DNA from: Gamarada debralockiae
Lineage: Eukaryota > Ascomycota > Leotiomycetes > Helotiales > Hyphodiscaceae
NCBI GenBank assembly: GCA_002803225.1
Contig: NXFV01000012.1
Coordinates: forward strand, 1 to 64,000
Direction: 5' to 3'
DNA: 64,000 bases
Part shown: in pieces, positions 10,979-22,614 of the stretch
Layout of the letters: every line of letters starts with the position of its first letter
Position numbering within the stretch: the first letter of the stretch is position 1
Notes under the pieces: generated by a model
What the model saw: only the letters and a program-made list of their open reading frames with translations
What the model was told of the DNA's origin: nothing
Database searches by the model: none
Program-made: the position numbers and the translations under genes

Positions 10979-12915
10979 CTAAGTACTATTCCCCATCCCC
11001 ATAGCCAAACTCAAAAGCATCCCCGCATTAGGCGTCCCCAATCCCGCCATCGGATCCCATCCAACTGTCGCATTCCACCCAGCACAGCCAGCAACGGTTG
11101 GCCCGTAAACGGGTTCGAGCCTGTACAACCCAGATCCGTCTTGCACGACATCGTTCATGCTCGTATGACCGGTGCTGTAAAGCCAGGGATTGAGGAAGCC
11201 AAGAGGTGTCTTGTTCTGTGCTATTAGAGCACCATGCCTATGAGTCCAGGCCAGGTTGGTGATGCCGCGCTTTCCAATCTGTTAGCTACCAGATTCTTTA
11301 CGAATACGGAGTATATGGGTGATGGAAAGATTAACATACCTCGTCCCGGCAACCCCCACAACCTTCCCCTTAGTAACGAATATTAAGTTAAAGCTCTGCG
11401 CACTAACATTCCGGAAGCCCTCCCTTCCTTACTAAACAACCCATCAAACTGCTTTCCCAACCCCGTAAATATCCCAGCACAGAATCATTCCGGTATGCTG
11501 GTCTCGTAAACTTACCCAGATCCCACCCACCGAGAAACTCGTCGCTATCTCAGGGTTAACCCCCTTCACTCCTCCGACCGCTGCAACATATGGGTAGGAT
11601 CCAGGGAAGATCGACGTGAATCTTGTGCTGTTTGTACCGTCGTTGGTAACGCAGGCAGCGCCTAGTCCGCTGTCTCCGCTCGCGGATATCATACTCACAC
11701 CTCTCACACCTCTGGCACCGAGATTACCGAATTAGTTGTATACTTGCTAGACGTAGCCATTAGGCAGATTTTGTTCGTTCTCGCCGAAAGATGTGGTGAT
11801 TGTGTGGGGAGCTGGTCGTCTGGGAGAGCGAGGATGGCATCGAGCCACTGCAACCAAGGTTCTGTTCCATCGCCAGGTTGATTACCGCTTTCAGGCTGGA
11901 TGGGACCTTGGCCGCCGACAGAGAATATGACGTTAGGAAGGAGAGGGCGGCGGATTATTGCACGTCGAAGTTGGTTTCTTGGTCGCTGTCTAGGATGTCG
12001 ATTTGGTCTGTTATGCCGCCGTTTACGGAGAGGAAGCTGAAGTTTGCCTGTCGCACGAGAGTAAGTAATTGTCATAGTACTAGAAGTTGGAAAGGAATTG
12101 GAACGTACTCCAGATACCTCGGGTGCGACGTTTGCACGAAGAAGTTGAAGTCTTTGAATTTCGTAACCTGATTCTGTGAAGCGTAGCAGCCCGATGCCTC
12201 TTGCTTTGCTTAAAATCAAATTGGTTGGCGCATTGTAAAGTGCTCTCAAAACAAGGGGGCGTGATTGTCCTATTGCACGACGGATCAACCGCAGCTCGCT
12301 TTCCTTCGCGATATGGTTCCCTTTTCCGCTTTCCTACATTGGTTCTTTTGATCCCTTCGTGCTGGAAGTGGGATTTGGCCGCCATCTTCATAGCGAGAAC
12401 CGAGTAGTGAGGTGGATGATGAGATGTCTCTGTGAAGAACCCGAGGAACGGAATACTTCAAAGTTCGCAGCACTTCGACTTTGCTGCCAGAATTTTGATA
12501 CCACGCAAAGTTTGCTGCCCAGCATGCGATTAGCTTGTGCGACGGTGGCATTAAACAGTATCCAGTATCCGTCTTTGCTGATATCGGATGGAGAGACTTC
12601 GCTGCGCTGAAGCCATTCCAGTATCTGTTGGTGAGAATAAACGTCAAGACTCAGAAGAGCTTGTGATACCGATTGGCTGAGCTGCTTGCGATATTGGGAA
12701 TGACTAGGTGTAGAAATTTGGTAGAGGACATCTTCAATGTGGCTCTCTTTATGCACAGTAATCGATAGTTGGAAACGGTGAGATGGTGATGCTCGGCGTA
12801 ACTGATGCCAAGGGGTTGAGATCGTTTTGACGTCTTCGATCTGGATGCAACCTTGACAGGCCAGAATTGAATTAAAGAGAAAGAAGAGAGCAAAGACAGC
12901 TGATGACATCAGCAT
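10979..12915 (-). pseudogene. Sedolisin (S53, tripeptidyl-peptidase-like) pseudogene
   Basis: ATG 12915 opens a signal peptide (MLMSSAVFALFFLFNSILA) and a pro-kumamolisin activation domain (WHQLRRASPSHRFQLSITVH). The catalytic region follows in other frames: EPWLQWLDAILALPDDQLP, then SFGENEQ, then [14 protein letters not shown] with the SGDSG serine motif, then SVGGIW before an intron (GTAAGT). The C-terminal part (LGFLNPWLYSTGHTSMNDVV, WNATVGWDPMAGLGTPN) ends at a stop at 10979-10981. Sedolisins are secreted acid serine peptidases with a Ser-Glu-Asp triad. A frameshift sits before SFGEN, and TAG (11747-11749) and TAA (11732-11734) interrupt the segment before the SGDSG motif, both readable as mutated Gln codons. 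Not expected to encode active enzyme. Confidence 0.8.
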
Positions 12916-13553
12916 TTTGAATATAGGACTAGCCTAGAGAATGAACGTGGAAAAAACTGCACTGATCATCAACTGAAGTCTGACGCTGGACCAAAGAAAC
13001 CTTTCCGCTGATCCAGCATTCAAAAGCTTAGTTTGCCTGCTTGCACATGGAGACGTGTCGAATCGGAGCGATCATCTTCTCGAAGCGCAGGAATTCCGAA
13101 TACGAAGGTTGGCTTTATGAGTTTGACAAATACATGAATCAAAAACACAGCAAAGCTGAATGCACTGGCAAGCTTTCGGGCTTTTCGCTGGATTGATGGA
13201 CCATAGCCTCTCACGTAAAAAATTTACGGTCTGCAAGCTACAATCGTGTAACTTGACAACCGACACCACACGGACCATCAAGATTGTTTCAAAGTAAGCT
13301 TATTTGTGTTTGAGTTTGTTTTGCTCGTCTCAAAGCAAGCGTGGTCTGGACCATTCGCAACCACACTACATTCTAAGCGGCCCCTATTCTGGAATGGGCC
13401 ACGTGACAATTGCTGGGCAGCCTCAAACGACCGTAGAAGTAGGAACCCGGAGCATGGATATTTCTGATGACCGAGGTGTCAGCGACATGCCAATATCCCA
13501 TTCTGGGCTCCTATTTGATGACTGTTGGCGCTGGCGCATTCCCAATAACGGGC
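12916..13553. other. Intergenic region, nothing recognised
   Basis: Upstream of the sedolisin remnant and downstream of the P450. Frames on both strands are short and lack domains. Confidence 0.5.
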
Positions 13554-15401
13554 TCAGTTGAGAATGTTGGCAAGTAGCATTTCGACCTGCTTCGAACGGG
13601 GCTTGAAATCGCAATCGAAATGAGCTGGATGGCTGCCACACAGTCAGCACCCAAGGATTCATCGATCAAATATCGTATTCTTACCTAGAAAGACCAGTAC
13701 TGAACTCCACGATTGGCTCAACTTCCTTCCCGTCTGGGCCAATCGGCTTGCTGATATCCATGGTTGCAATCAGCGTCGCCAGTGCAATCCAGACGCTTGC
13801 TTGTGCAAGATGTCGACCAACACAGATCCTCCTGCCAAACCCGAAAGGTGCCTGAAGGTATGGTTCACCATCCCCACCTTCTTCCATCGGGCGAAAGCGA
13901 TCAGGGTTGAACAGTTCAGGATTTTTATAGACACTCTCGTCCCTGCTCATTGCCCATGCATTAAAGAAAATGTGAGATCCTTTGGGAATTCGCATGCCGT
14001 TATATACATCATCTTCGAGTGATTTGTGGGGGATCCCAACTGGGGAAAGCGGTCGCCATCTAACAGTCTCCTCAACTAAGTATTCGAGGTATCGCAATTT
14101 GGGATTGTCTCGATCCTTCAGTGTTGGAAGGCGATCAATTCCGATGACTTGGTCGATTACGGCTCTGGCTTTTTTGAATACCTCCGGGTTGAGAAGGAGA
14201 TTGAGGATCCCAACCAAGGTAGTTGTATATGTAGTGCCGGATCCGGCGACGAAGATGGCAGCAGCGGATCCATTAATGTCCGCCATCGAAAAGTCATTGG
14301 GAATGCCTTTCTTTTCGTTTTCTGCATGTCTCTGCAGCAGTGGATAGACGTATGAAGAGGTTTGGGCATTTCCTGCCTCCTGCAACAAAATCAGTTCTCA
14401 ATCATCGACAAAGAGCTCAAAGATTGCATACGAAATCTTTTCTCGTAGCTGCGAAAGGAACATCATGGAGCTTTTGAATAGCCCAACCCCAATCCCGGGC
14501 ATGCTTTAGACTCTCAGATCGAACGATCCAATTTGGGAAGTTGCGCAAGAATGGGAAGTAATCAACGATGCTCGACCCAGGGGACCCACCTCCACCTGTA
14601 ACCTCATTCGCATCCGTGGCAAGTTGAATATATGGATCGTCGTCTCGAGTCAAGGTTACTCCGAATCCGATGCGGAGAACGATTGCAGATGCGAATCTGC
14701 AGAATTGGCCAGTCATTCCTGTGAACTCGAGGGGTGGAAACTCATGGAAACGCACCTCCTCAGATATTGCTCCCATTCCGCAGGATTGTGTACAATGCTG
14801 GAGGCCGCTTGACGTGCCTCTTGTTCCTGAAGTTGTTGGTACTGAATGACATTTGTCTTCGTAAAGGCCTTCTGCATCAAAGCTCTGTGTGCCTTCCATC
14901 GTGCTCCCCATGGTAAAAATGTCAAAGTCAATCCCCATCCCATCCTATGTATTCGTCAGCCTCGTAGCCTTATCCAAGAGGGAATCCACGAACACCTCGA
15001 AGAGCACAAATCTTGGTCTATCGCTATAATTCGCGCCCCGTTTCGACAGCAATTCCTCCGCAGCCTTCACTGTATTGAGAACGATGACCGGAGTTTGCAA
15101 TTGTTTAAAGTAGAGGATGTCCGTGTCTGCGAAGGAAGATGGGTCAGTGTTTCTGCCGTTTCTCTGGGGAGAGCGTATGAGCCTCACTGTATTCCTTCGA
15201 TAACTTCTCATAGTATAGCTCAGGTCTTTCTGTGGGAACTATCCGCAAATGCCCAAGAATTGGCTCGCCCGACGGTCCAGGAGGCAGTGGGTACGGACTA
15301 CTCTTTCGAATCAGCCGCGAGGCTGCGAAAAGCACGGCGACGAGGCTGAAGAGCCCAACTACCAACCCACCCCCAAACGGGTATTCCTGCATCAAACCCA
15401 T
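13554..15401 (-). CDS. Cytochrome P450 monooxygenase
   Basis: Six exons rebuilt in frame: complement of 15188..15401, 14994..15126, 14756..14944, 14432..14696, 13685..14379 and 13554..13632, giving 524 aa. Residues about 10-30 form the ER membrane anchor, followed by the proline hinge PYPLPPGPSGEP. The I-helix motif AGSGTT is near 312-317, ExxR (EETVR) near 371-374, and the heme loop FGFGRRICVG has its ligand Cys near 453. Intron 2 uses a GTTCGT donor, unusual but giving the family-like join FEVMGWGLTLTF. All other introns have GT..AG ends and 51-61 bp lengths. No stop or frameshift was found. The sequence resembles O-methylsterigmatocystin oxidoreductase-like (OrdA-type) P450s; the substrate is unknown. 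It is the only gene that looks intact between 7 and 19 kb. The ATG at 15392 is an alternative start. Confidence 0.85.
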
Positions 15402-16009
15402 TCCAATCTCGAGGAAGAAGGTGTAGGAAGTTCCACTGAGCACGTCGTAGGACCTGATGGAGATCGGAGTTGAGTTGAGGAGTCGGTTGTCGATGCTTAT
15501 CTATCCACCGGAAAAGAGTGGCGACGTTGTCATATGGGGACGAGACCCTCGTACTTTCCCTTTCCCGTCATCCAGCTCATCTATCCATAGCTGTTACACC
15601 AGCTCGTCTGCAGGTGCTGCAGAAGTGGGTTGATGCCGGTGAGTTGTTGCGGTGAAGAATACGGTGACCATGATCTTCGTGCAGGAGGCGATAAGCTAGC
15701 CGCCCGTTCACTACATCAAGATAGGGAGGGCATGCCCCACTTTTGGTGTACAGCTGTGAAGTGGGATGTGGACGCGTGCGTTCTCCGGCAATGAAATATC
15801 ACAATCAAAATCGGCGACCCTAGTGGTCGGCATGTAACCGTATGAAGAGACTTGATGGTGAAGGCGGGTAAGTTGGATTCAGGAACTTATTTACCTCCGA
15901 AGCTGTCCCAGGAGCTCTTCGAGAGGGTTGGCAGAAACGTACCTCAAAGATGTCCCTAAGATGTCCCTACGATCTCTAGTCTGAACATTGATTGCACTTC
16001 CTTCATCTC
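15402..16009. other. Promoter space of the P450
   Basis: Lies between the divergent P450 gene (minus) and the dioxygenase remnant (plus). No gene was recognised; some of it may once have held the first exons of the dioxygenase. Confidence 0.5.
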
Positions 16010-17771
16010 ATCACGCGCTACAGTCCAGAATGTATGGATGTATCGAATCCGGCCGTCCGTAGCACATTTATCCCCTTAAACCGCCAAGAATGCAACTCCC
16101 ATATTGAAGCGTGTTTCTCGCCTCATAAACGCCCTTGACTTATACCTGGAGACCTCTGGAGATGCCTTCGCCTACAGAGAAAGTCAATTTTGTCGAGGAA
16201 TGAAACCTATTGGTAGACACGGAGATCCAACGCGGAAAGAAGGAACAGTGGTACATATGTATGCTGCCAATGCTTCTATGAGGAACCAAGCCTTCTGCAA
16301 CAATGATGAGAATCTCCTCGTCATACCTCAAAATGGAAGATTGGATATCCAAACCGCGACGGGAAGGATGATCCGGCCGGGCGAGATTTGTGTTATCCAA
16401 AGCCGGTATTCGGTTCAAAGTCTCTTTACCAGATGGTCCAGTTCATGGATCACCAGGGGTTGACAAGTCTGCCCGGACACTTAAAAAGTACAGCCCCGTT
16501 TTAACTTTTCAACACAGCACAAATTAAAAATTCTGAATCGAGAGAATTATTCATTGCAATTTGCTCTACACTTCCATCTACTTTCAACTATTTAATTGAT
16601 GTGGCTGGTAGAGAAAATACGGGTGCAAATTATTCGAGTGTCCGGACAGACTTGTCAACCCCTGGTGGATGTAAGTACTTCAACTCGTCGGTGGAACTAG
16701 AACTCATCTGTTGGCAGATATCAATCAACCAGATCTTCGGGAGCCACCTCGAGCTTCCAGATCTAGGACCAATTGGAGCTAACGGAATAGCTCACCCGTG
16801 AGATTTTGAAACTCCTCTCGCGAGCTTCAATCTTGACGAGACTTCTTGGACTGTTGTTCACAAGCTGACGGGTGAACTTTACCATTACAAACAAAATCAT
16901 ACTACATTTGATGTGGTTGCCTGGCATGGAAAGTAGGTATCATGAATCTTTCGGTTAGTTAAAGCCGACATGTTGGCAGCGACGCACCGTACAAATACGA
17001 CCTGGAGAAGTTTGTGATTTTAGCTTACGCCATAAAAGAGCAGACCGATCCCACAATATGCTGCGTGCTCACAGCAAAGTCCAAGAATCTAGCGTTTCAT
17101 TATCCGAATTCTGTGTCTTCTCGCCGAAAATGGTTGTCGACGACCAACATATCGTTCTCCTGTATTAATCTCCATTTCGAGTGCGCCTTCTGAGGAACTT
17201 CACACAGATAGGCACGTAGTACTACCACCGAGCAACGGCAACTGAGATCCTGGGAATGATCTACGGCCAATACAAATGCAGTACTCGAGAGCTGGGTCCT
17301 GGTGGCTTGAGTTGTGAGAACAGCTATACCCCACATGCATGTTTGTTTCCCGTCACGATTCTCATTCCTCTGAAATCCCGACTCTAACAGTCCCCCAGAA
17401 TCGTACGAAGCATGGCGTAACGCTAGGACCAAGACTTTGGAAACCGAGATGGCTGGAGCTGATTCTGGGCTTCCTCCCCCGTTCCTCTTCGAGGGAGATA
17501 TCTCTGGCTAAAGCCAGGTCCACGCTCCATCTTACCACTCATTTCGCACTCACGAACTTTGCGCTAGGAATACACACAAGAATCTCGAGAGTACATGGCC
17601 CCTCTTCTGCATACTTCTTCATTGCTGACAACGTCCATAGCCAAGAACATAGGATTTTGGGATAACGTCCAAGGACATTTCTTGGACCATCTTGAAGAAG
17701 TGAATCAGAAGCTAGCTAGAGCGGCAAGGCCACCTTTGGGTCCACCTTTTGAAAGAGAAGACAACGGATGA
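16010..17771 (+). pseudogene. Homogentisate 1,2-dioxygenase-like pseudogene
   Basis: Fragments follow the family order. WMYRIRPSVAH is near 16030. MKPIGRHGDPTRKEG, MYAANASM, QAFCNNDENLLVIPQNGRLD and RPGEICVIQ lie in 16190-16400. IRFKVSLPDGPVHG follows after a one-base shift, and SHLELPDLGPIGANGIAHP lies at 16740-16797. DFETPLASFNLDETSWTVVH and FDVVAWHGK follow. After an intron come YKYDLEKFV and DPTICCVLTAKSK, then YYHRATATEILGMIYG near 17225 and a tail ending at 17771. Homogentisate dioxygenase opens the ring in Phe/Tyr catabolism; fungi also carry paralogues in secondary or aromatic catabolism. Inactivating features are a frameshift at about 16402, a transposon insertion at 16451-16666, a 4-bp insertion near 16724, stop codons and further frame changes. 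I see no intact copy in the window. Confidence 0.8.
16451..16666. mobile_element. MITE-like insertion with terminal inverted repeats
   Basis: The left end (16452-16480, ACCAGGGGTTGACAAGTCTG then CCCGGACACT) is matched as reverse complement by the right end (16638-16666) with a single mismatch. The copy GGAT occurs directly before (16447-16450) and after (16667-16670), the likely target duplication, although TGGAT or a longer imperfect duplication cannot be excluded. The 216-bp interior has no coding potential. The insertion lies between the last base of a dioxygenase exon and a GTAAGT donor, so removing it restores a normal exon-intron border. Superfamily is uncertain; the CAGGGGTTG end recalls hAT elements but the duplication looks too short. 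Confidence 0.85.
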
Positions 17772-17896
17772 GGTACATATTGAAGAGTGGCAATGCGCTG
17801 TCGTTGAGCCCAGGCCGGTGGCATCCTCCTGAACCTCGGCCCGTACGCCCTTGATTACAGATCTTGGTCAATCGAAATGAATCCTAAACAGAGATT

Positions 17897-19132
17897 TTAA
17901 ACCCCAATTTCGCACTTCTTCTCGGGTGTATTCTCCCCAAAGACAGTAATAATATCTAAAATCAAAACCTCACCTCCAAGGTATTCCCAAGCAGCAAGCG
18001 CATGCGTCTTAACAACAACAAACTCCTCCACATCAACGCTCTCATCTACAGCCGCCATACTCTCAGGACTGACCCCAAAGCCATAAGCCAGCACCCCCTT
18101 ATACCTCCCAAACTTACAATCCGTAGCACCAAGCGACGGAATAGCCAGGGGTTTCTTGCCCGTCACCTCCTCCGCCTTCCTCGCCAAGATCGCCACCATA
18201 GGATGATCATGCGCACACGCTGCTGCAGGATTACTGCCGCTTCTTGAACCGCCACTTCAGCTTCTGGGAATTTTGATAAAACCCCATGAATAACGTCCAG
18301 GACTTCGTCGCGTTTTAAACCAAGTGGGAGACGGATGGCTGGTTCGAAGACACATTTGCCGGGTATCATATTGACCACCATGGATCGTGCCAATATTTAA
18401 CGTAGCCTTAATCATAACATTCGCTGTTCCCTTCCCCATGGCTGCATCCACAGTACCTATAACATCTCGTCTTTTCATATACTCCTCCAATCCCTTATCA
18501 ATCTTAGGCACAATTCGTTCAACGGCAGCCAACTCCTCAATCAATTGCGCCGCAATTCTTGTCGCGCTCCTACTCCGATGCAAATATGCACTATGCACGC
18601 CCTCTGTTCTGATAGTAAACGTCGACCTCAAAGTCCCCTTGCCTCCAAGTCTGATGGTCCCAAGACCACCGGGCTCAGCATTGATCATGCAATCACCTCT
18701 CCATCTGCTCCCTTGCTCAAGAAGGAACTTCGCGCCGAACTTCCCGCCCGTTTCTTCGCCAGATACGGCACAGAGTCCGAGACTGTCTTTAGATGCGAGC
18801 GATATTGGTGAAGGTAGGTGCAGACAATAATAGAGGCCGCAATCCCGGCTTTCATGTCGACTCTCCCGCGGCCGTGGAGACGACCGTTGGATGCGTCTCC
18901 GGAGCAGGATTCATGTGTCAAGTCTAGCGCGGAGTCACCGACAGGGAAGACCGTTGAGTATGAGAGGTGGATCTTCAGAATTCTCGCAGTTGAAGTCGTG
19001 GACCACATTTGGCATTGTTGGTTGAGGAGCAATGATTTCCGGAGTGATTTCTTTGGTCTGGAGATAATTGGTGATGATATTTACAGCTGCGCGAGTGTCT
19101 CCTGGTGGATTGGCAGATGAGTAATCTGCCAT
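17897..19132 (-). pseudogene. M20-family metallopeptidase pseudogene
   Basis: From ATG 19132 the reading starts MADYSSANPPGDTRAAVNII and continues APQPTMPNVVHDF and LILNG. About ten bases appear deleted where the metal-binding H-x-D belongs, and the next frame resumes at VFPVGD, followed by LHGRGRVDMKAGIAAS. Another shift leads to SGEETGGKFGAKFLL (the EE catalytic/metal motif), INAEPGGLGTIRLG, MKRRDVIGTVDAAMGKGT and NIGTIHGG. Two more shifts give NMIPGKCVFEPAIRLPLGLK and then VSPESMAAVDESVDVEEFV, ending at 17897. M20 enzymes (ArgE/DapE/ACY1/CPG2) are zinc amidohydrolases acting on acylated amino acids or peptides. At least four frame changes and the missing ligand make this a pseudogene. Confidence 0.8.
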
Positions 19133-19397
19133 TTTCCATTACTAGCCAAGCCCAGGCGGACTGTATGACAGTCTGGGAAGACCTTCAGTGTCATGGAGCT
19201 AGAAAAAACTACAAATTTGGAAGTGGGGTGACAGTGAGAGGCCTAAAAGGTCCACAGTGCGCACTTGCACAAAGCATAGAGGGGAAATAATCTGGCATAG
19301 GATATACACGAAGAGCACATAAAAATCTGCATTGCAAAATCATAAAGCTCGCTGGTATTGGTGAAATTTTGATGCTATGCTACCTTATGCAACGCCA

Positions 19398-22117
19398 CTA
19401 CCTAGGCTCCGACCAATCTACCTGATCCGTGACCTGCCCTGCAGAAGGATGTCCATAAGAGATCTTCAATCGTAACCGCAATGGAGGCTGAAGAAATCAT
19501 ATTAGCATGAGGTCTCATACGCGACAAAAAATGATTCAAGTTTTTACTTACTCCTTTGCTTCCCGTAATTCTCATAGACTGCGCAGCCTCGCCTCCCGGC
19601 CCTAATTCAGAATTGGACATAGCGTTCAATTGAAGCTTCTGGGTCTTTGGGACAGCAGCTTGTAGGGCGACCGTAGATAGTGGCTGGTGCATTGAATTGT
19701 TCCTGAATCGAGCCATGACTTGTACTGTGCCTTCTGCGTTCCGTTGTAATTGTAGAGTGATATTGAGGTCGTTCTTGTCGTAGCAGGGATGTGTAGGGAT
19801 GCTTGGCGCGGCTGGTTGAGGCGGAGGCGAGGACATTCCACCGAAGAGTTCGGTCGAAGGGGGCTGTGCGCTTTGCATAGTTTGTGATGGACCAGGGGCA
19901 CCGAAGAGATCCATAATAGAGCTCATGTTTGATTGTTGAGGAGTGGATGAGGTTGCTGGTGGTGGTGAACTCCCCCCAAGAATGTCTGCCAGGAGATCGG
20001 TGTTGTTGGTGGAACCGTTTGGTGAGGTGAGATCTGCCGCTGGCATGCCACCATCGCCCATGAGGTCGAACAACAGATCTTGCTCAGCAGGTTTGACACT
20101 CTTGGACTTGCGATTTACGGCCTTATTTGGTTTCTTGGCTGCTTCACCAAAGACTCGAGATTCCTCCTTGATCTGTGGAGGAGGCATTTTCTCCAAAACG
20201 CCTCTTCGAATTGCGTCGTACCCGAACAGATTCCCATATTCGACAGCTCTTTGTTGTACCTCGATGTCGAGACTAGCCGAGTTCCCTTGAAGTATCCGTC
20301 GGATCCTGTCGATCTGGGCGGGGTCTGAAAGTCGAGTCGTAAGCTTCATCAGTGATGTGATGATATACTCGGTCGCAATTTGGGTTGCATTACTGCTGTT
20401 CAGAATCGTTGAAAAGAGATCGACGATCTCGTGCTCCTTGACCTCTTGCACCAATTCTTCCTCTTCGTATTGTCCGCCTCGCAGAAGGGCATCACCAAAT
20501 TCACCTATGCACCATGCACCGGCCAATGTTAGACTTTCTTGTGTAATATCCTTCTTCAGGCCAGCATACAGCTTCTGCACGGCGTAGGTTTGCAATTCCG
20601 GGGTTGTAGCGATCAATCGGATGAATGATGACAGGATCTGCTCCTTGACATAATTCCCAGCCAACGATAAAACCCTCAACATTGTGTCGATATGCCATCG
20701 CTTGTTGGGAGAGAACCTGTCCGCCGCGATACCAATCTGACTGGTCATGATTGGCTTGAACTCGTTGTCTGCGACTTCCAAGAACGCCAATAGCTCCCGA
20801 ATCAGGAGTCTCACGTTGCTCTCATTGATGAGTGTGAAACTCAAGTCCAGAGCTCGCCTCCTGATACTAATATCCGGATCGCGCAGACATTCGAGGATTG
20901 TATTGCGGTGTCGCTGCACTGCATTCGGCTCGACTGCCACAACTTTGATCAAAGTATTCAATGCGACGTAGCGGATGTTGTTATCCCTGTTGCTGAGGAA
21001 TTTACCAAGAATATTGACACCCAGCACTCGTAGTCCAGAGTCTGCCTCGATATCGAGAATCGTGAGGACAGCTTCGTAGAGAATGGAGTTTCCAACATTC
21101 TTGGAGGAGTCGGTATTTGTTGCGACTTGTGCCAAGATATCGTTAATTTGCTCACTCGTCTGGGCATCTCCACGGCCAAGGACTCGAAGTAATTGTAGAA
21201 TCTTGACTTGGAGGAAGGGGTCCGTTATGCCCGTCACATCATGCTCTGGGGCATATCCTGAACTGGCCAATCCTTTCAACGTCCGGACCAGGCCTCCAAC
21301 GAAAGGTCTGAATTTCTCTACAACTCCTTCCTCGCCTCCTTCAGCCTCGTCAGCTTCGCAAAGACTTGTGACCAATGTTAAGCCACAGAGTAGGACGCCG
21401 TGGTTTCGATCAGAGAGTAGAGAAGCTGCCTTTTCGAAGAAGTGCTCTTGGAGATCCGGTACTTTTCTACATATTCGCATGGCGCACAGTGCAGCTTTAC
21501 GTCGAATGTAGGGGTTCGCGGTGGAGAGGAGGGTTTCGATTTCGGGGAAGAGATCTCTTGACATTTCGACGGATGCGATGTTTCCGAGAGTACAAAGGGC
21601 GAGTCCGACAATATATTGATTCGAGTGATTGAGATCACTGCGCAGATGTTAGATGCACCCTGGCCAAGTTTTCAATATCACACGTACTTCTTCAACGAGT
21701 TTGTAACCAAAGTCAGCACCTCCTGGTTCTCATCCAGCAACAGCATTGTGCCTAAATATCCCAATCGTTTGTCTGCGAATCGAGGTGATGCCAAGAGCTT
21801 GAGGCATTCTATTTGGCCGAAATGTGTTCGTTCTCCAAGCGTGAAAAGATATAGCAGCTTTGCGACATTGTTCCGTCTGCATTACCAACATCAACTTGTG
21901 CTACTGCTATCTTCTTTTGTGGCCGCCCTACCTGACGTTCGAGTCTCCACTCTCCTCCCTGAAGCTTGCTCTAATCGCAGCGCTTTCCTTCTGCACAACT
22001 GCACGTTCATCCGCGATTGTCTTCGAAGCCCGCACATTGCGAATAAACTGCTTCACTGGAAAGGAGTCCGTCAGCTTGGCTATCGAGGGGCATTTTGGGC
22101 GCCTTACAGGAACTCAT
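19398..22117 (-). CDS. AP-1 clathrin adaptor complex, gamma-adaptin
   Basis: Five exons in frame: complement of 22108..22117, 21932..22055, 21688..21876, 19552..21637 and 19398..19487, giving 832 aa. The start is a 10-base exon (Met-Ser-Ser plus one base). It joins [20 protein letters not shown], the highly conserved gamma-adaptin N-terminus. The alpha-solenoid trunk follows ([59 protein letters not shown]), then a flexible hinge with [11 protein letters not shown] and other clathrin/accessory-binding-like acidic motifs, and a gamma-ear domain near the C-terminus ([20 protein letters not shown]). The last exon encodes 29 residues that complete the ear. The protein sorts cargo between trans-Golgi and endosomes. 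Equivalent yeast gene is APL4. It marks the end of the pseudogene-rich zone. Confidence 0.95.
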
Positions 22118-22614
22118 TCTGGCGGTCTATCGGCCCGCAATGGGCCAAACTTGGAGTTCTGACCAGTTCGAGAGATATTTAAATCAGCCCTCCTTGATGA
22201 AGCGCGAAATGTACTGCCGTAGACTTTTTCTCTGATCATGTACTCCTGGCGTTGATCAAAGGCCAGAGAGTCTCGCTTGCGCTTTTGTGTTTGGAGAAAC
22301 CGCGTTGAAGCCTTAGAGTGCGCATCTCGTTTAAGGCACGAATATTTCCGAGTGACGAGTGTGGCTTACGTCTCGGATTGACTGCTGCGCCACCGAGCAT
22401 CGCATCAAAATCCTCAAAGCTTGTTTGAATCGAGATACATGAATCATTGAATAGGGGGGAGTGCATATTGGATATGATCTGCCTTTATATTTTAAATGGA
22501 CATCCTCTTGATATTCCATATCCCTAACTATCTCGCTCTACAAATCACCCAAAGAACTCCAAGGAACGAAACCTCGATGAACTGTGTTTGAAACAACCTC
22601 CAAGCTCCACCAAA
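22118..22614. promoter_or_regulatory. Divergent promoter, gamma-adaptin / sterol acyltransferase
   Basis: About 500 bp separate two head-to-head genes, so both promoters must lie here. Short frames on the minus strand have no recognisable content. Confidence 0.5.

Noticed and set aside
16601..16801. 66-codon frame as an independent small gene
   Set aside because: Its beginning is MITE sequence and intron, its end is a homogentisate-dioxygenase fragment; not a separate gene.
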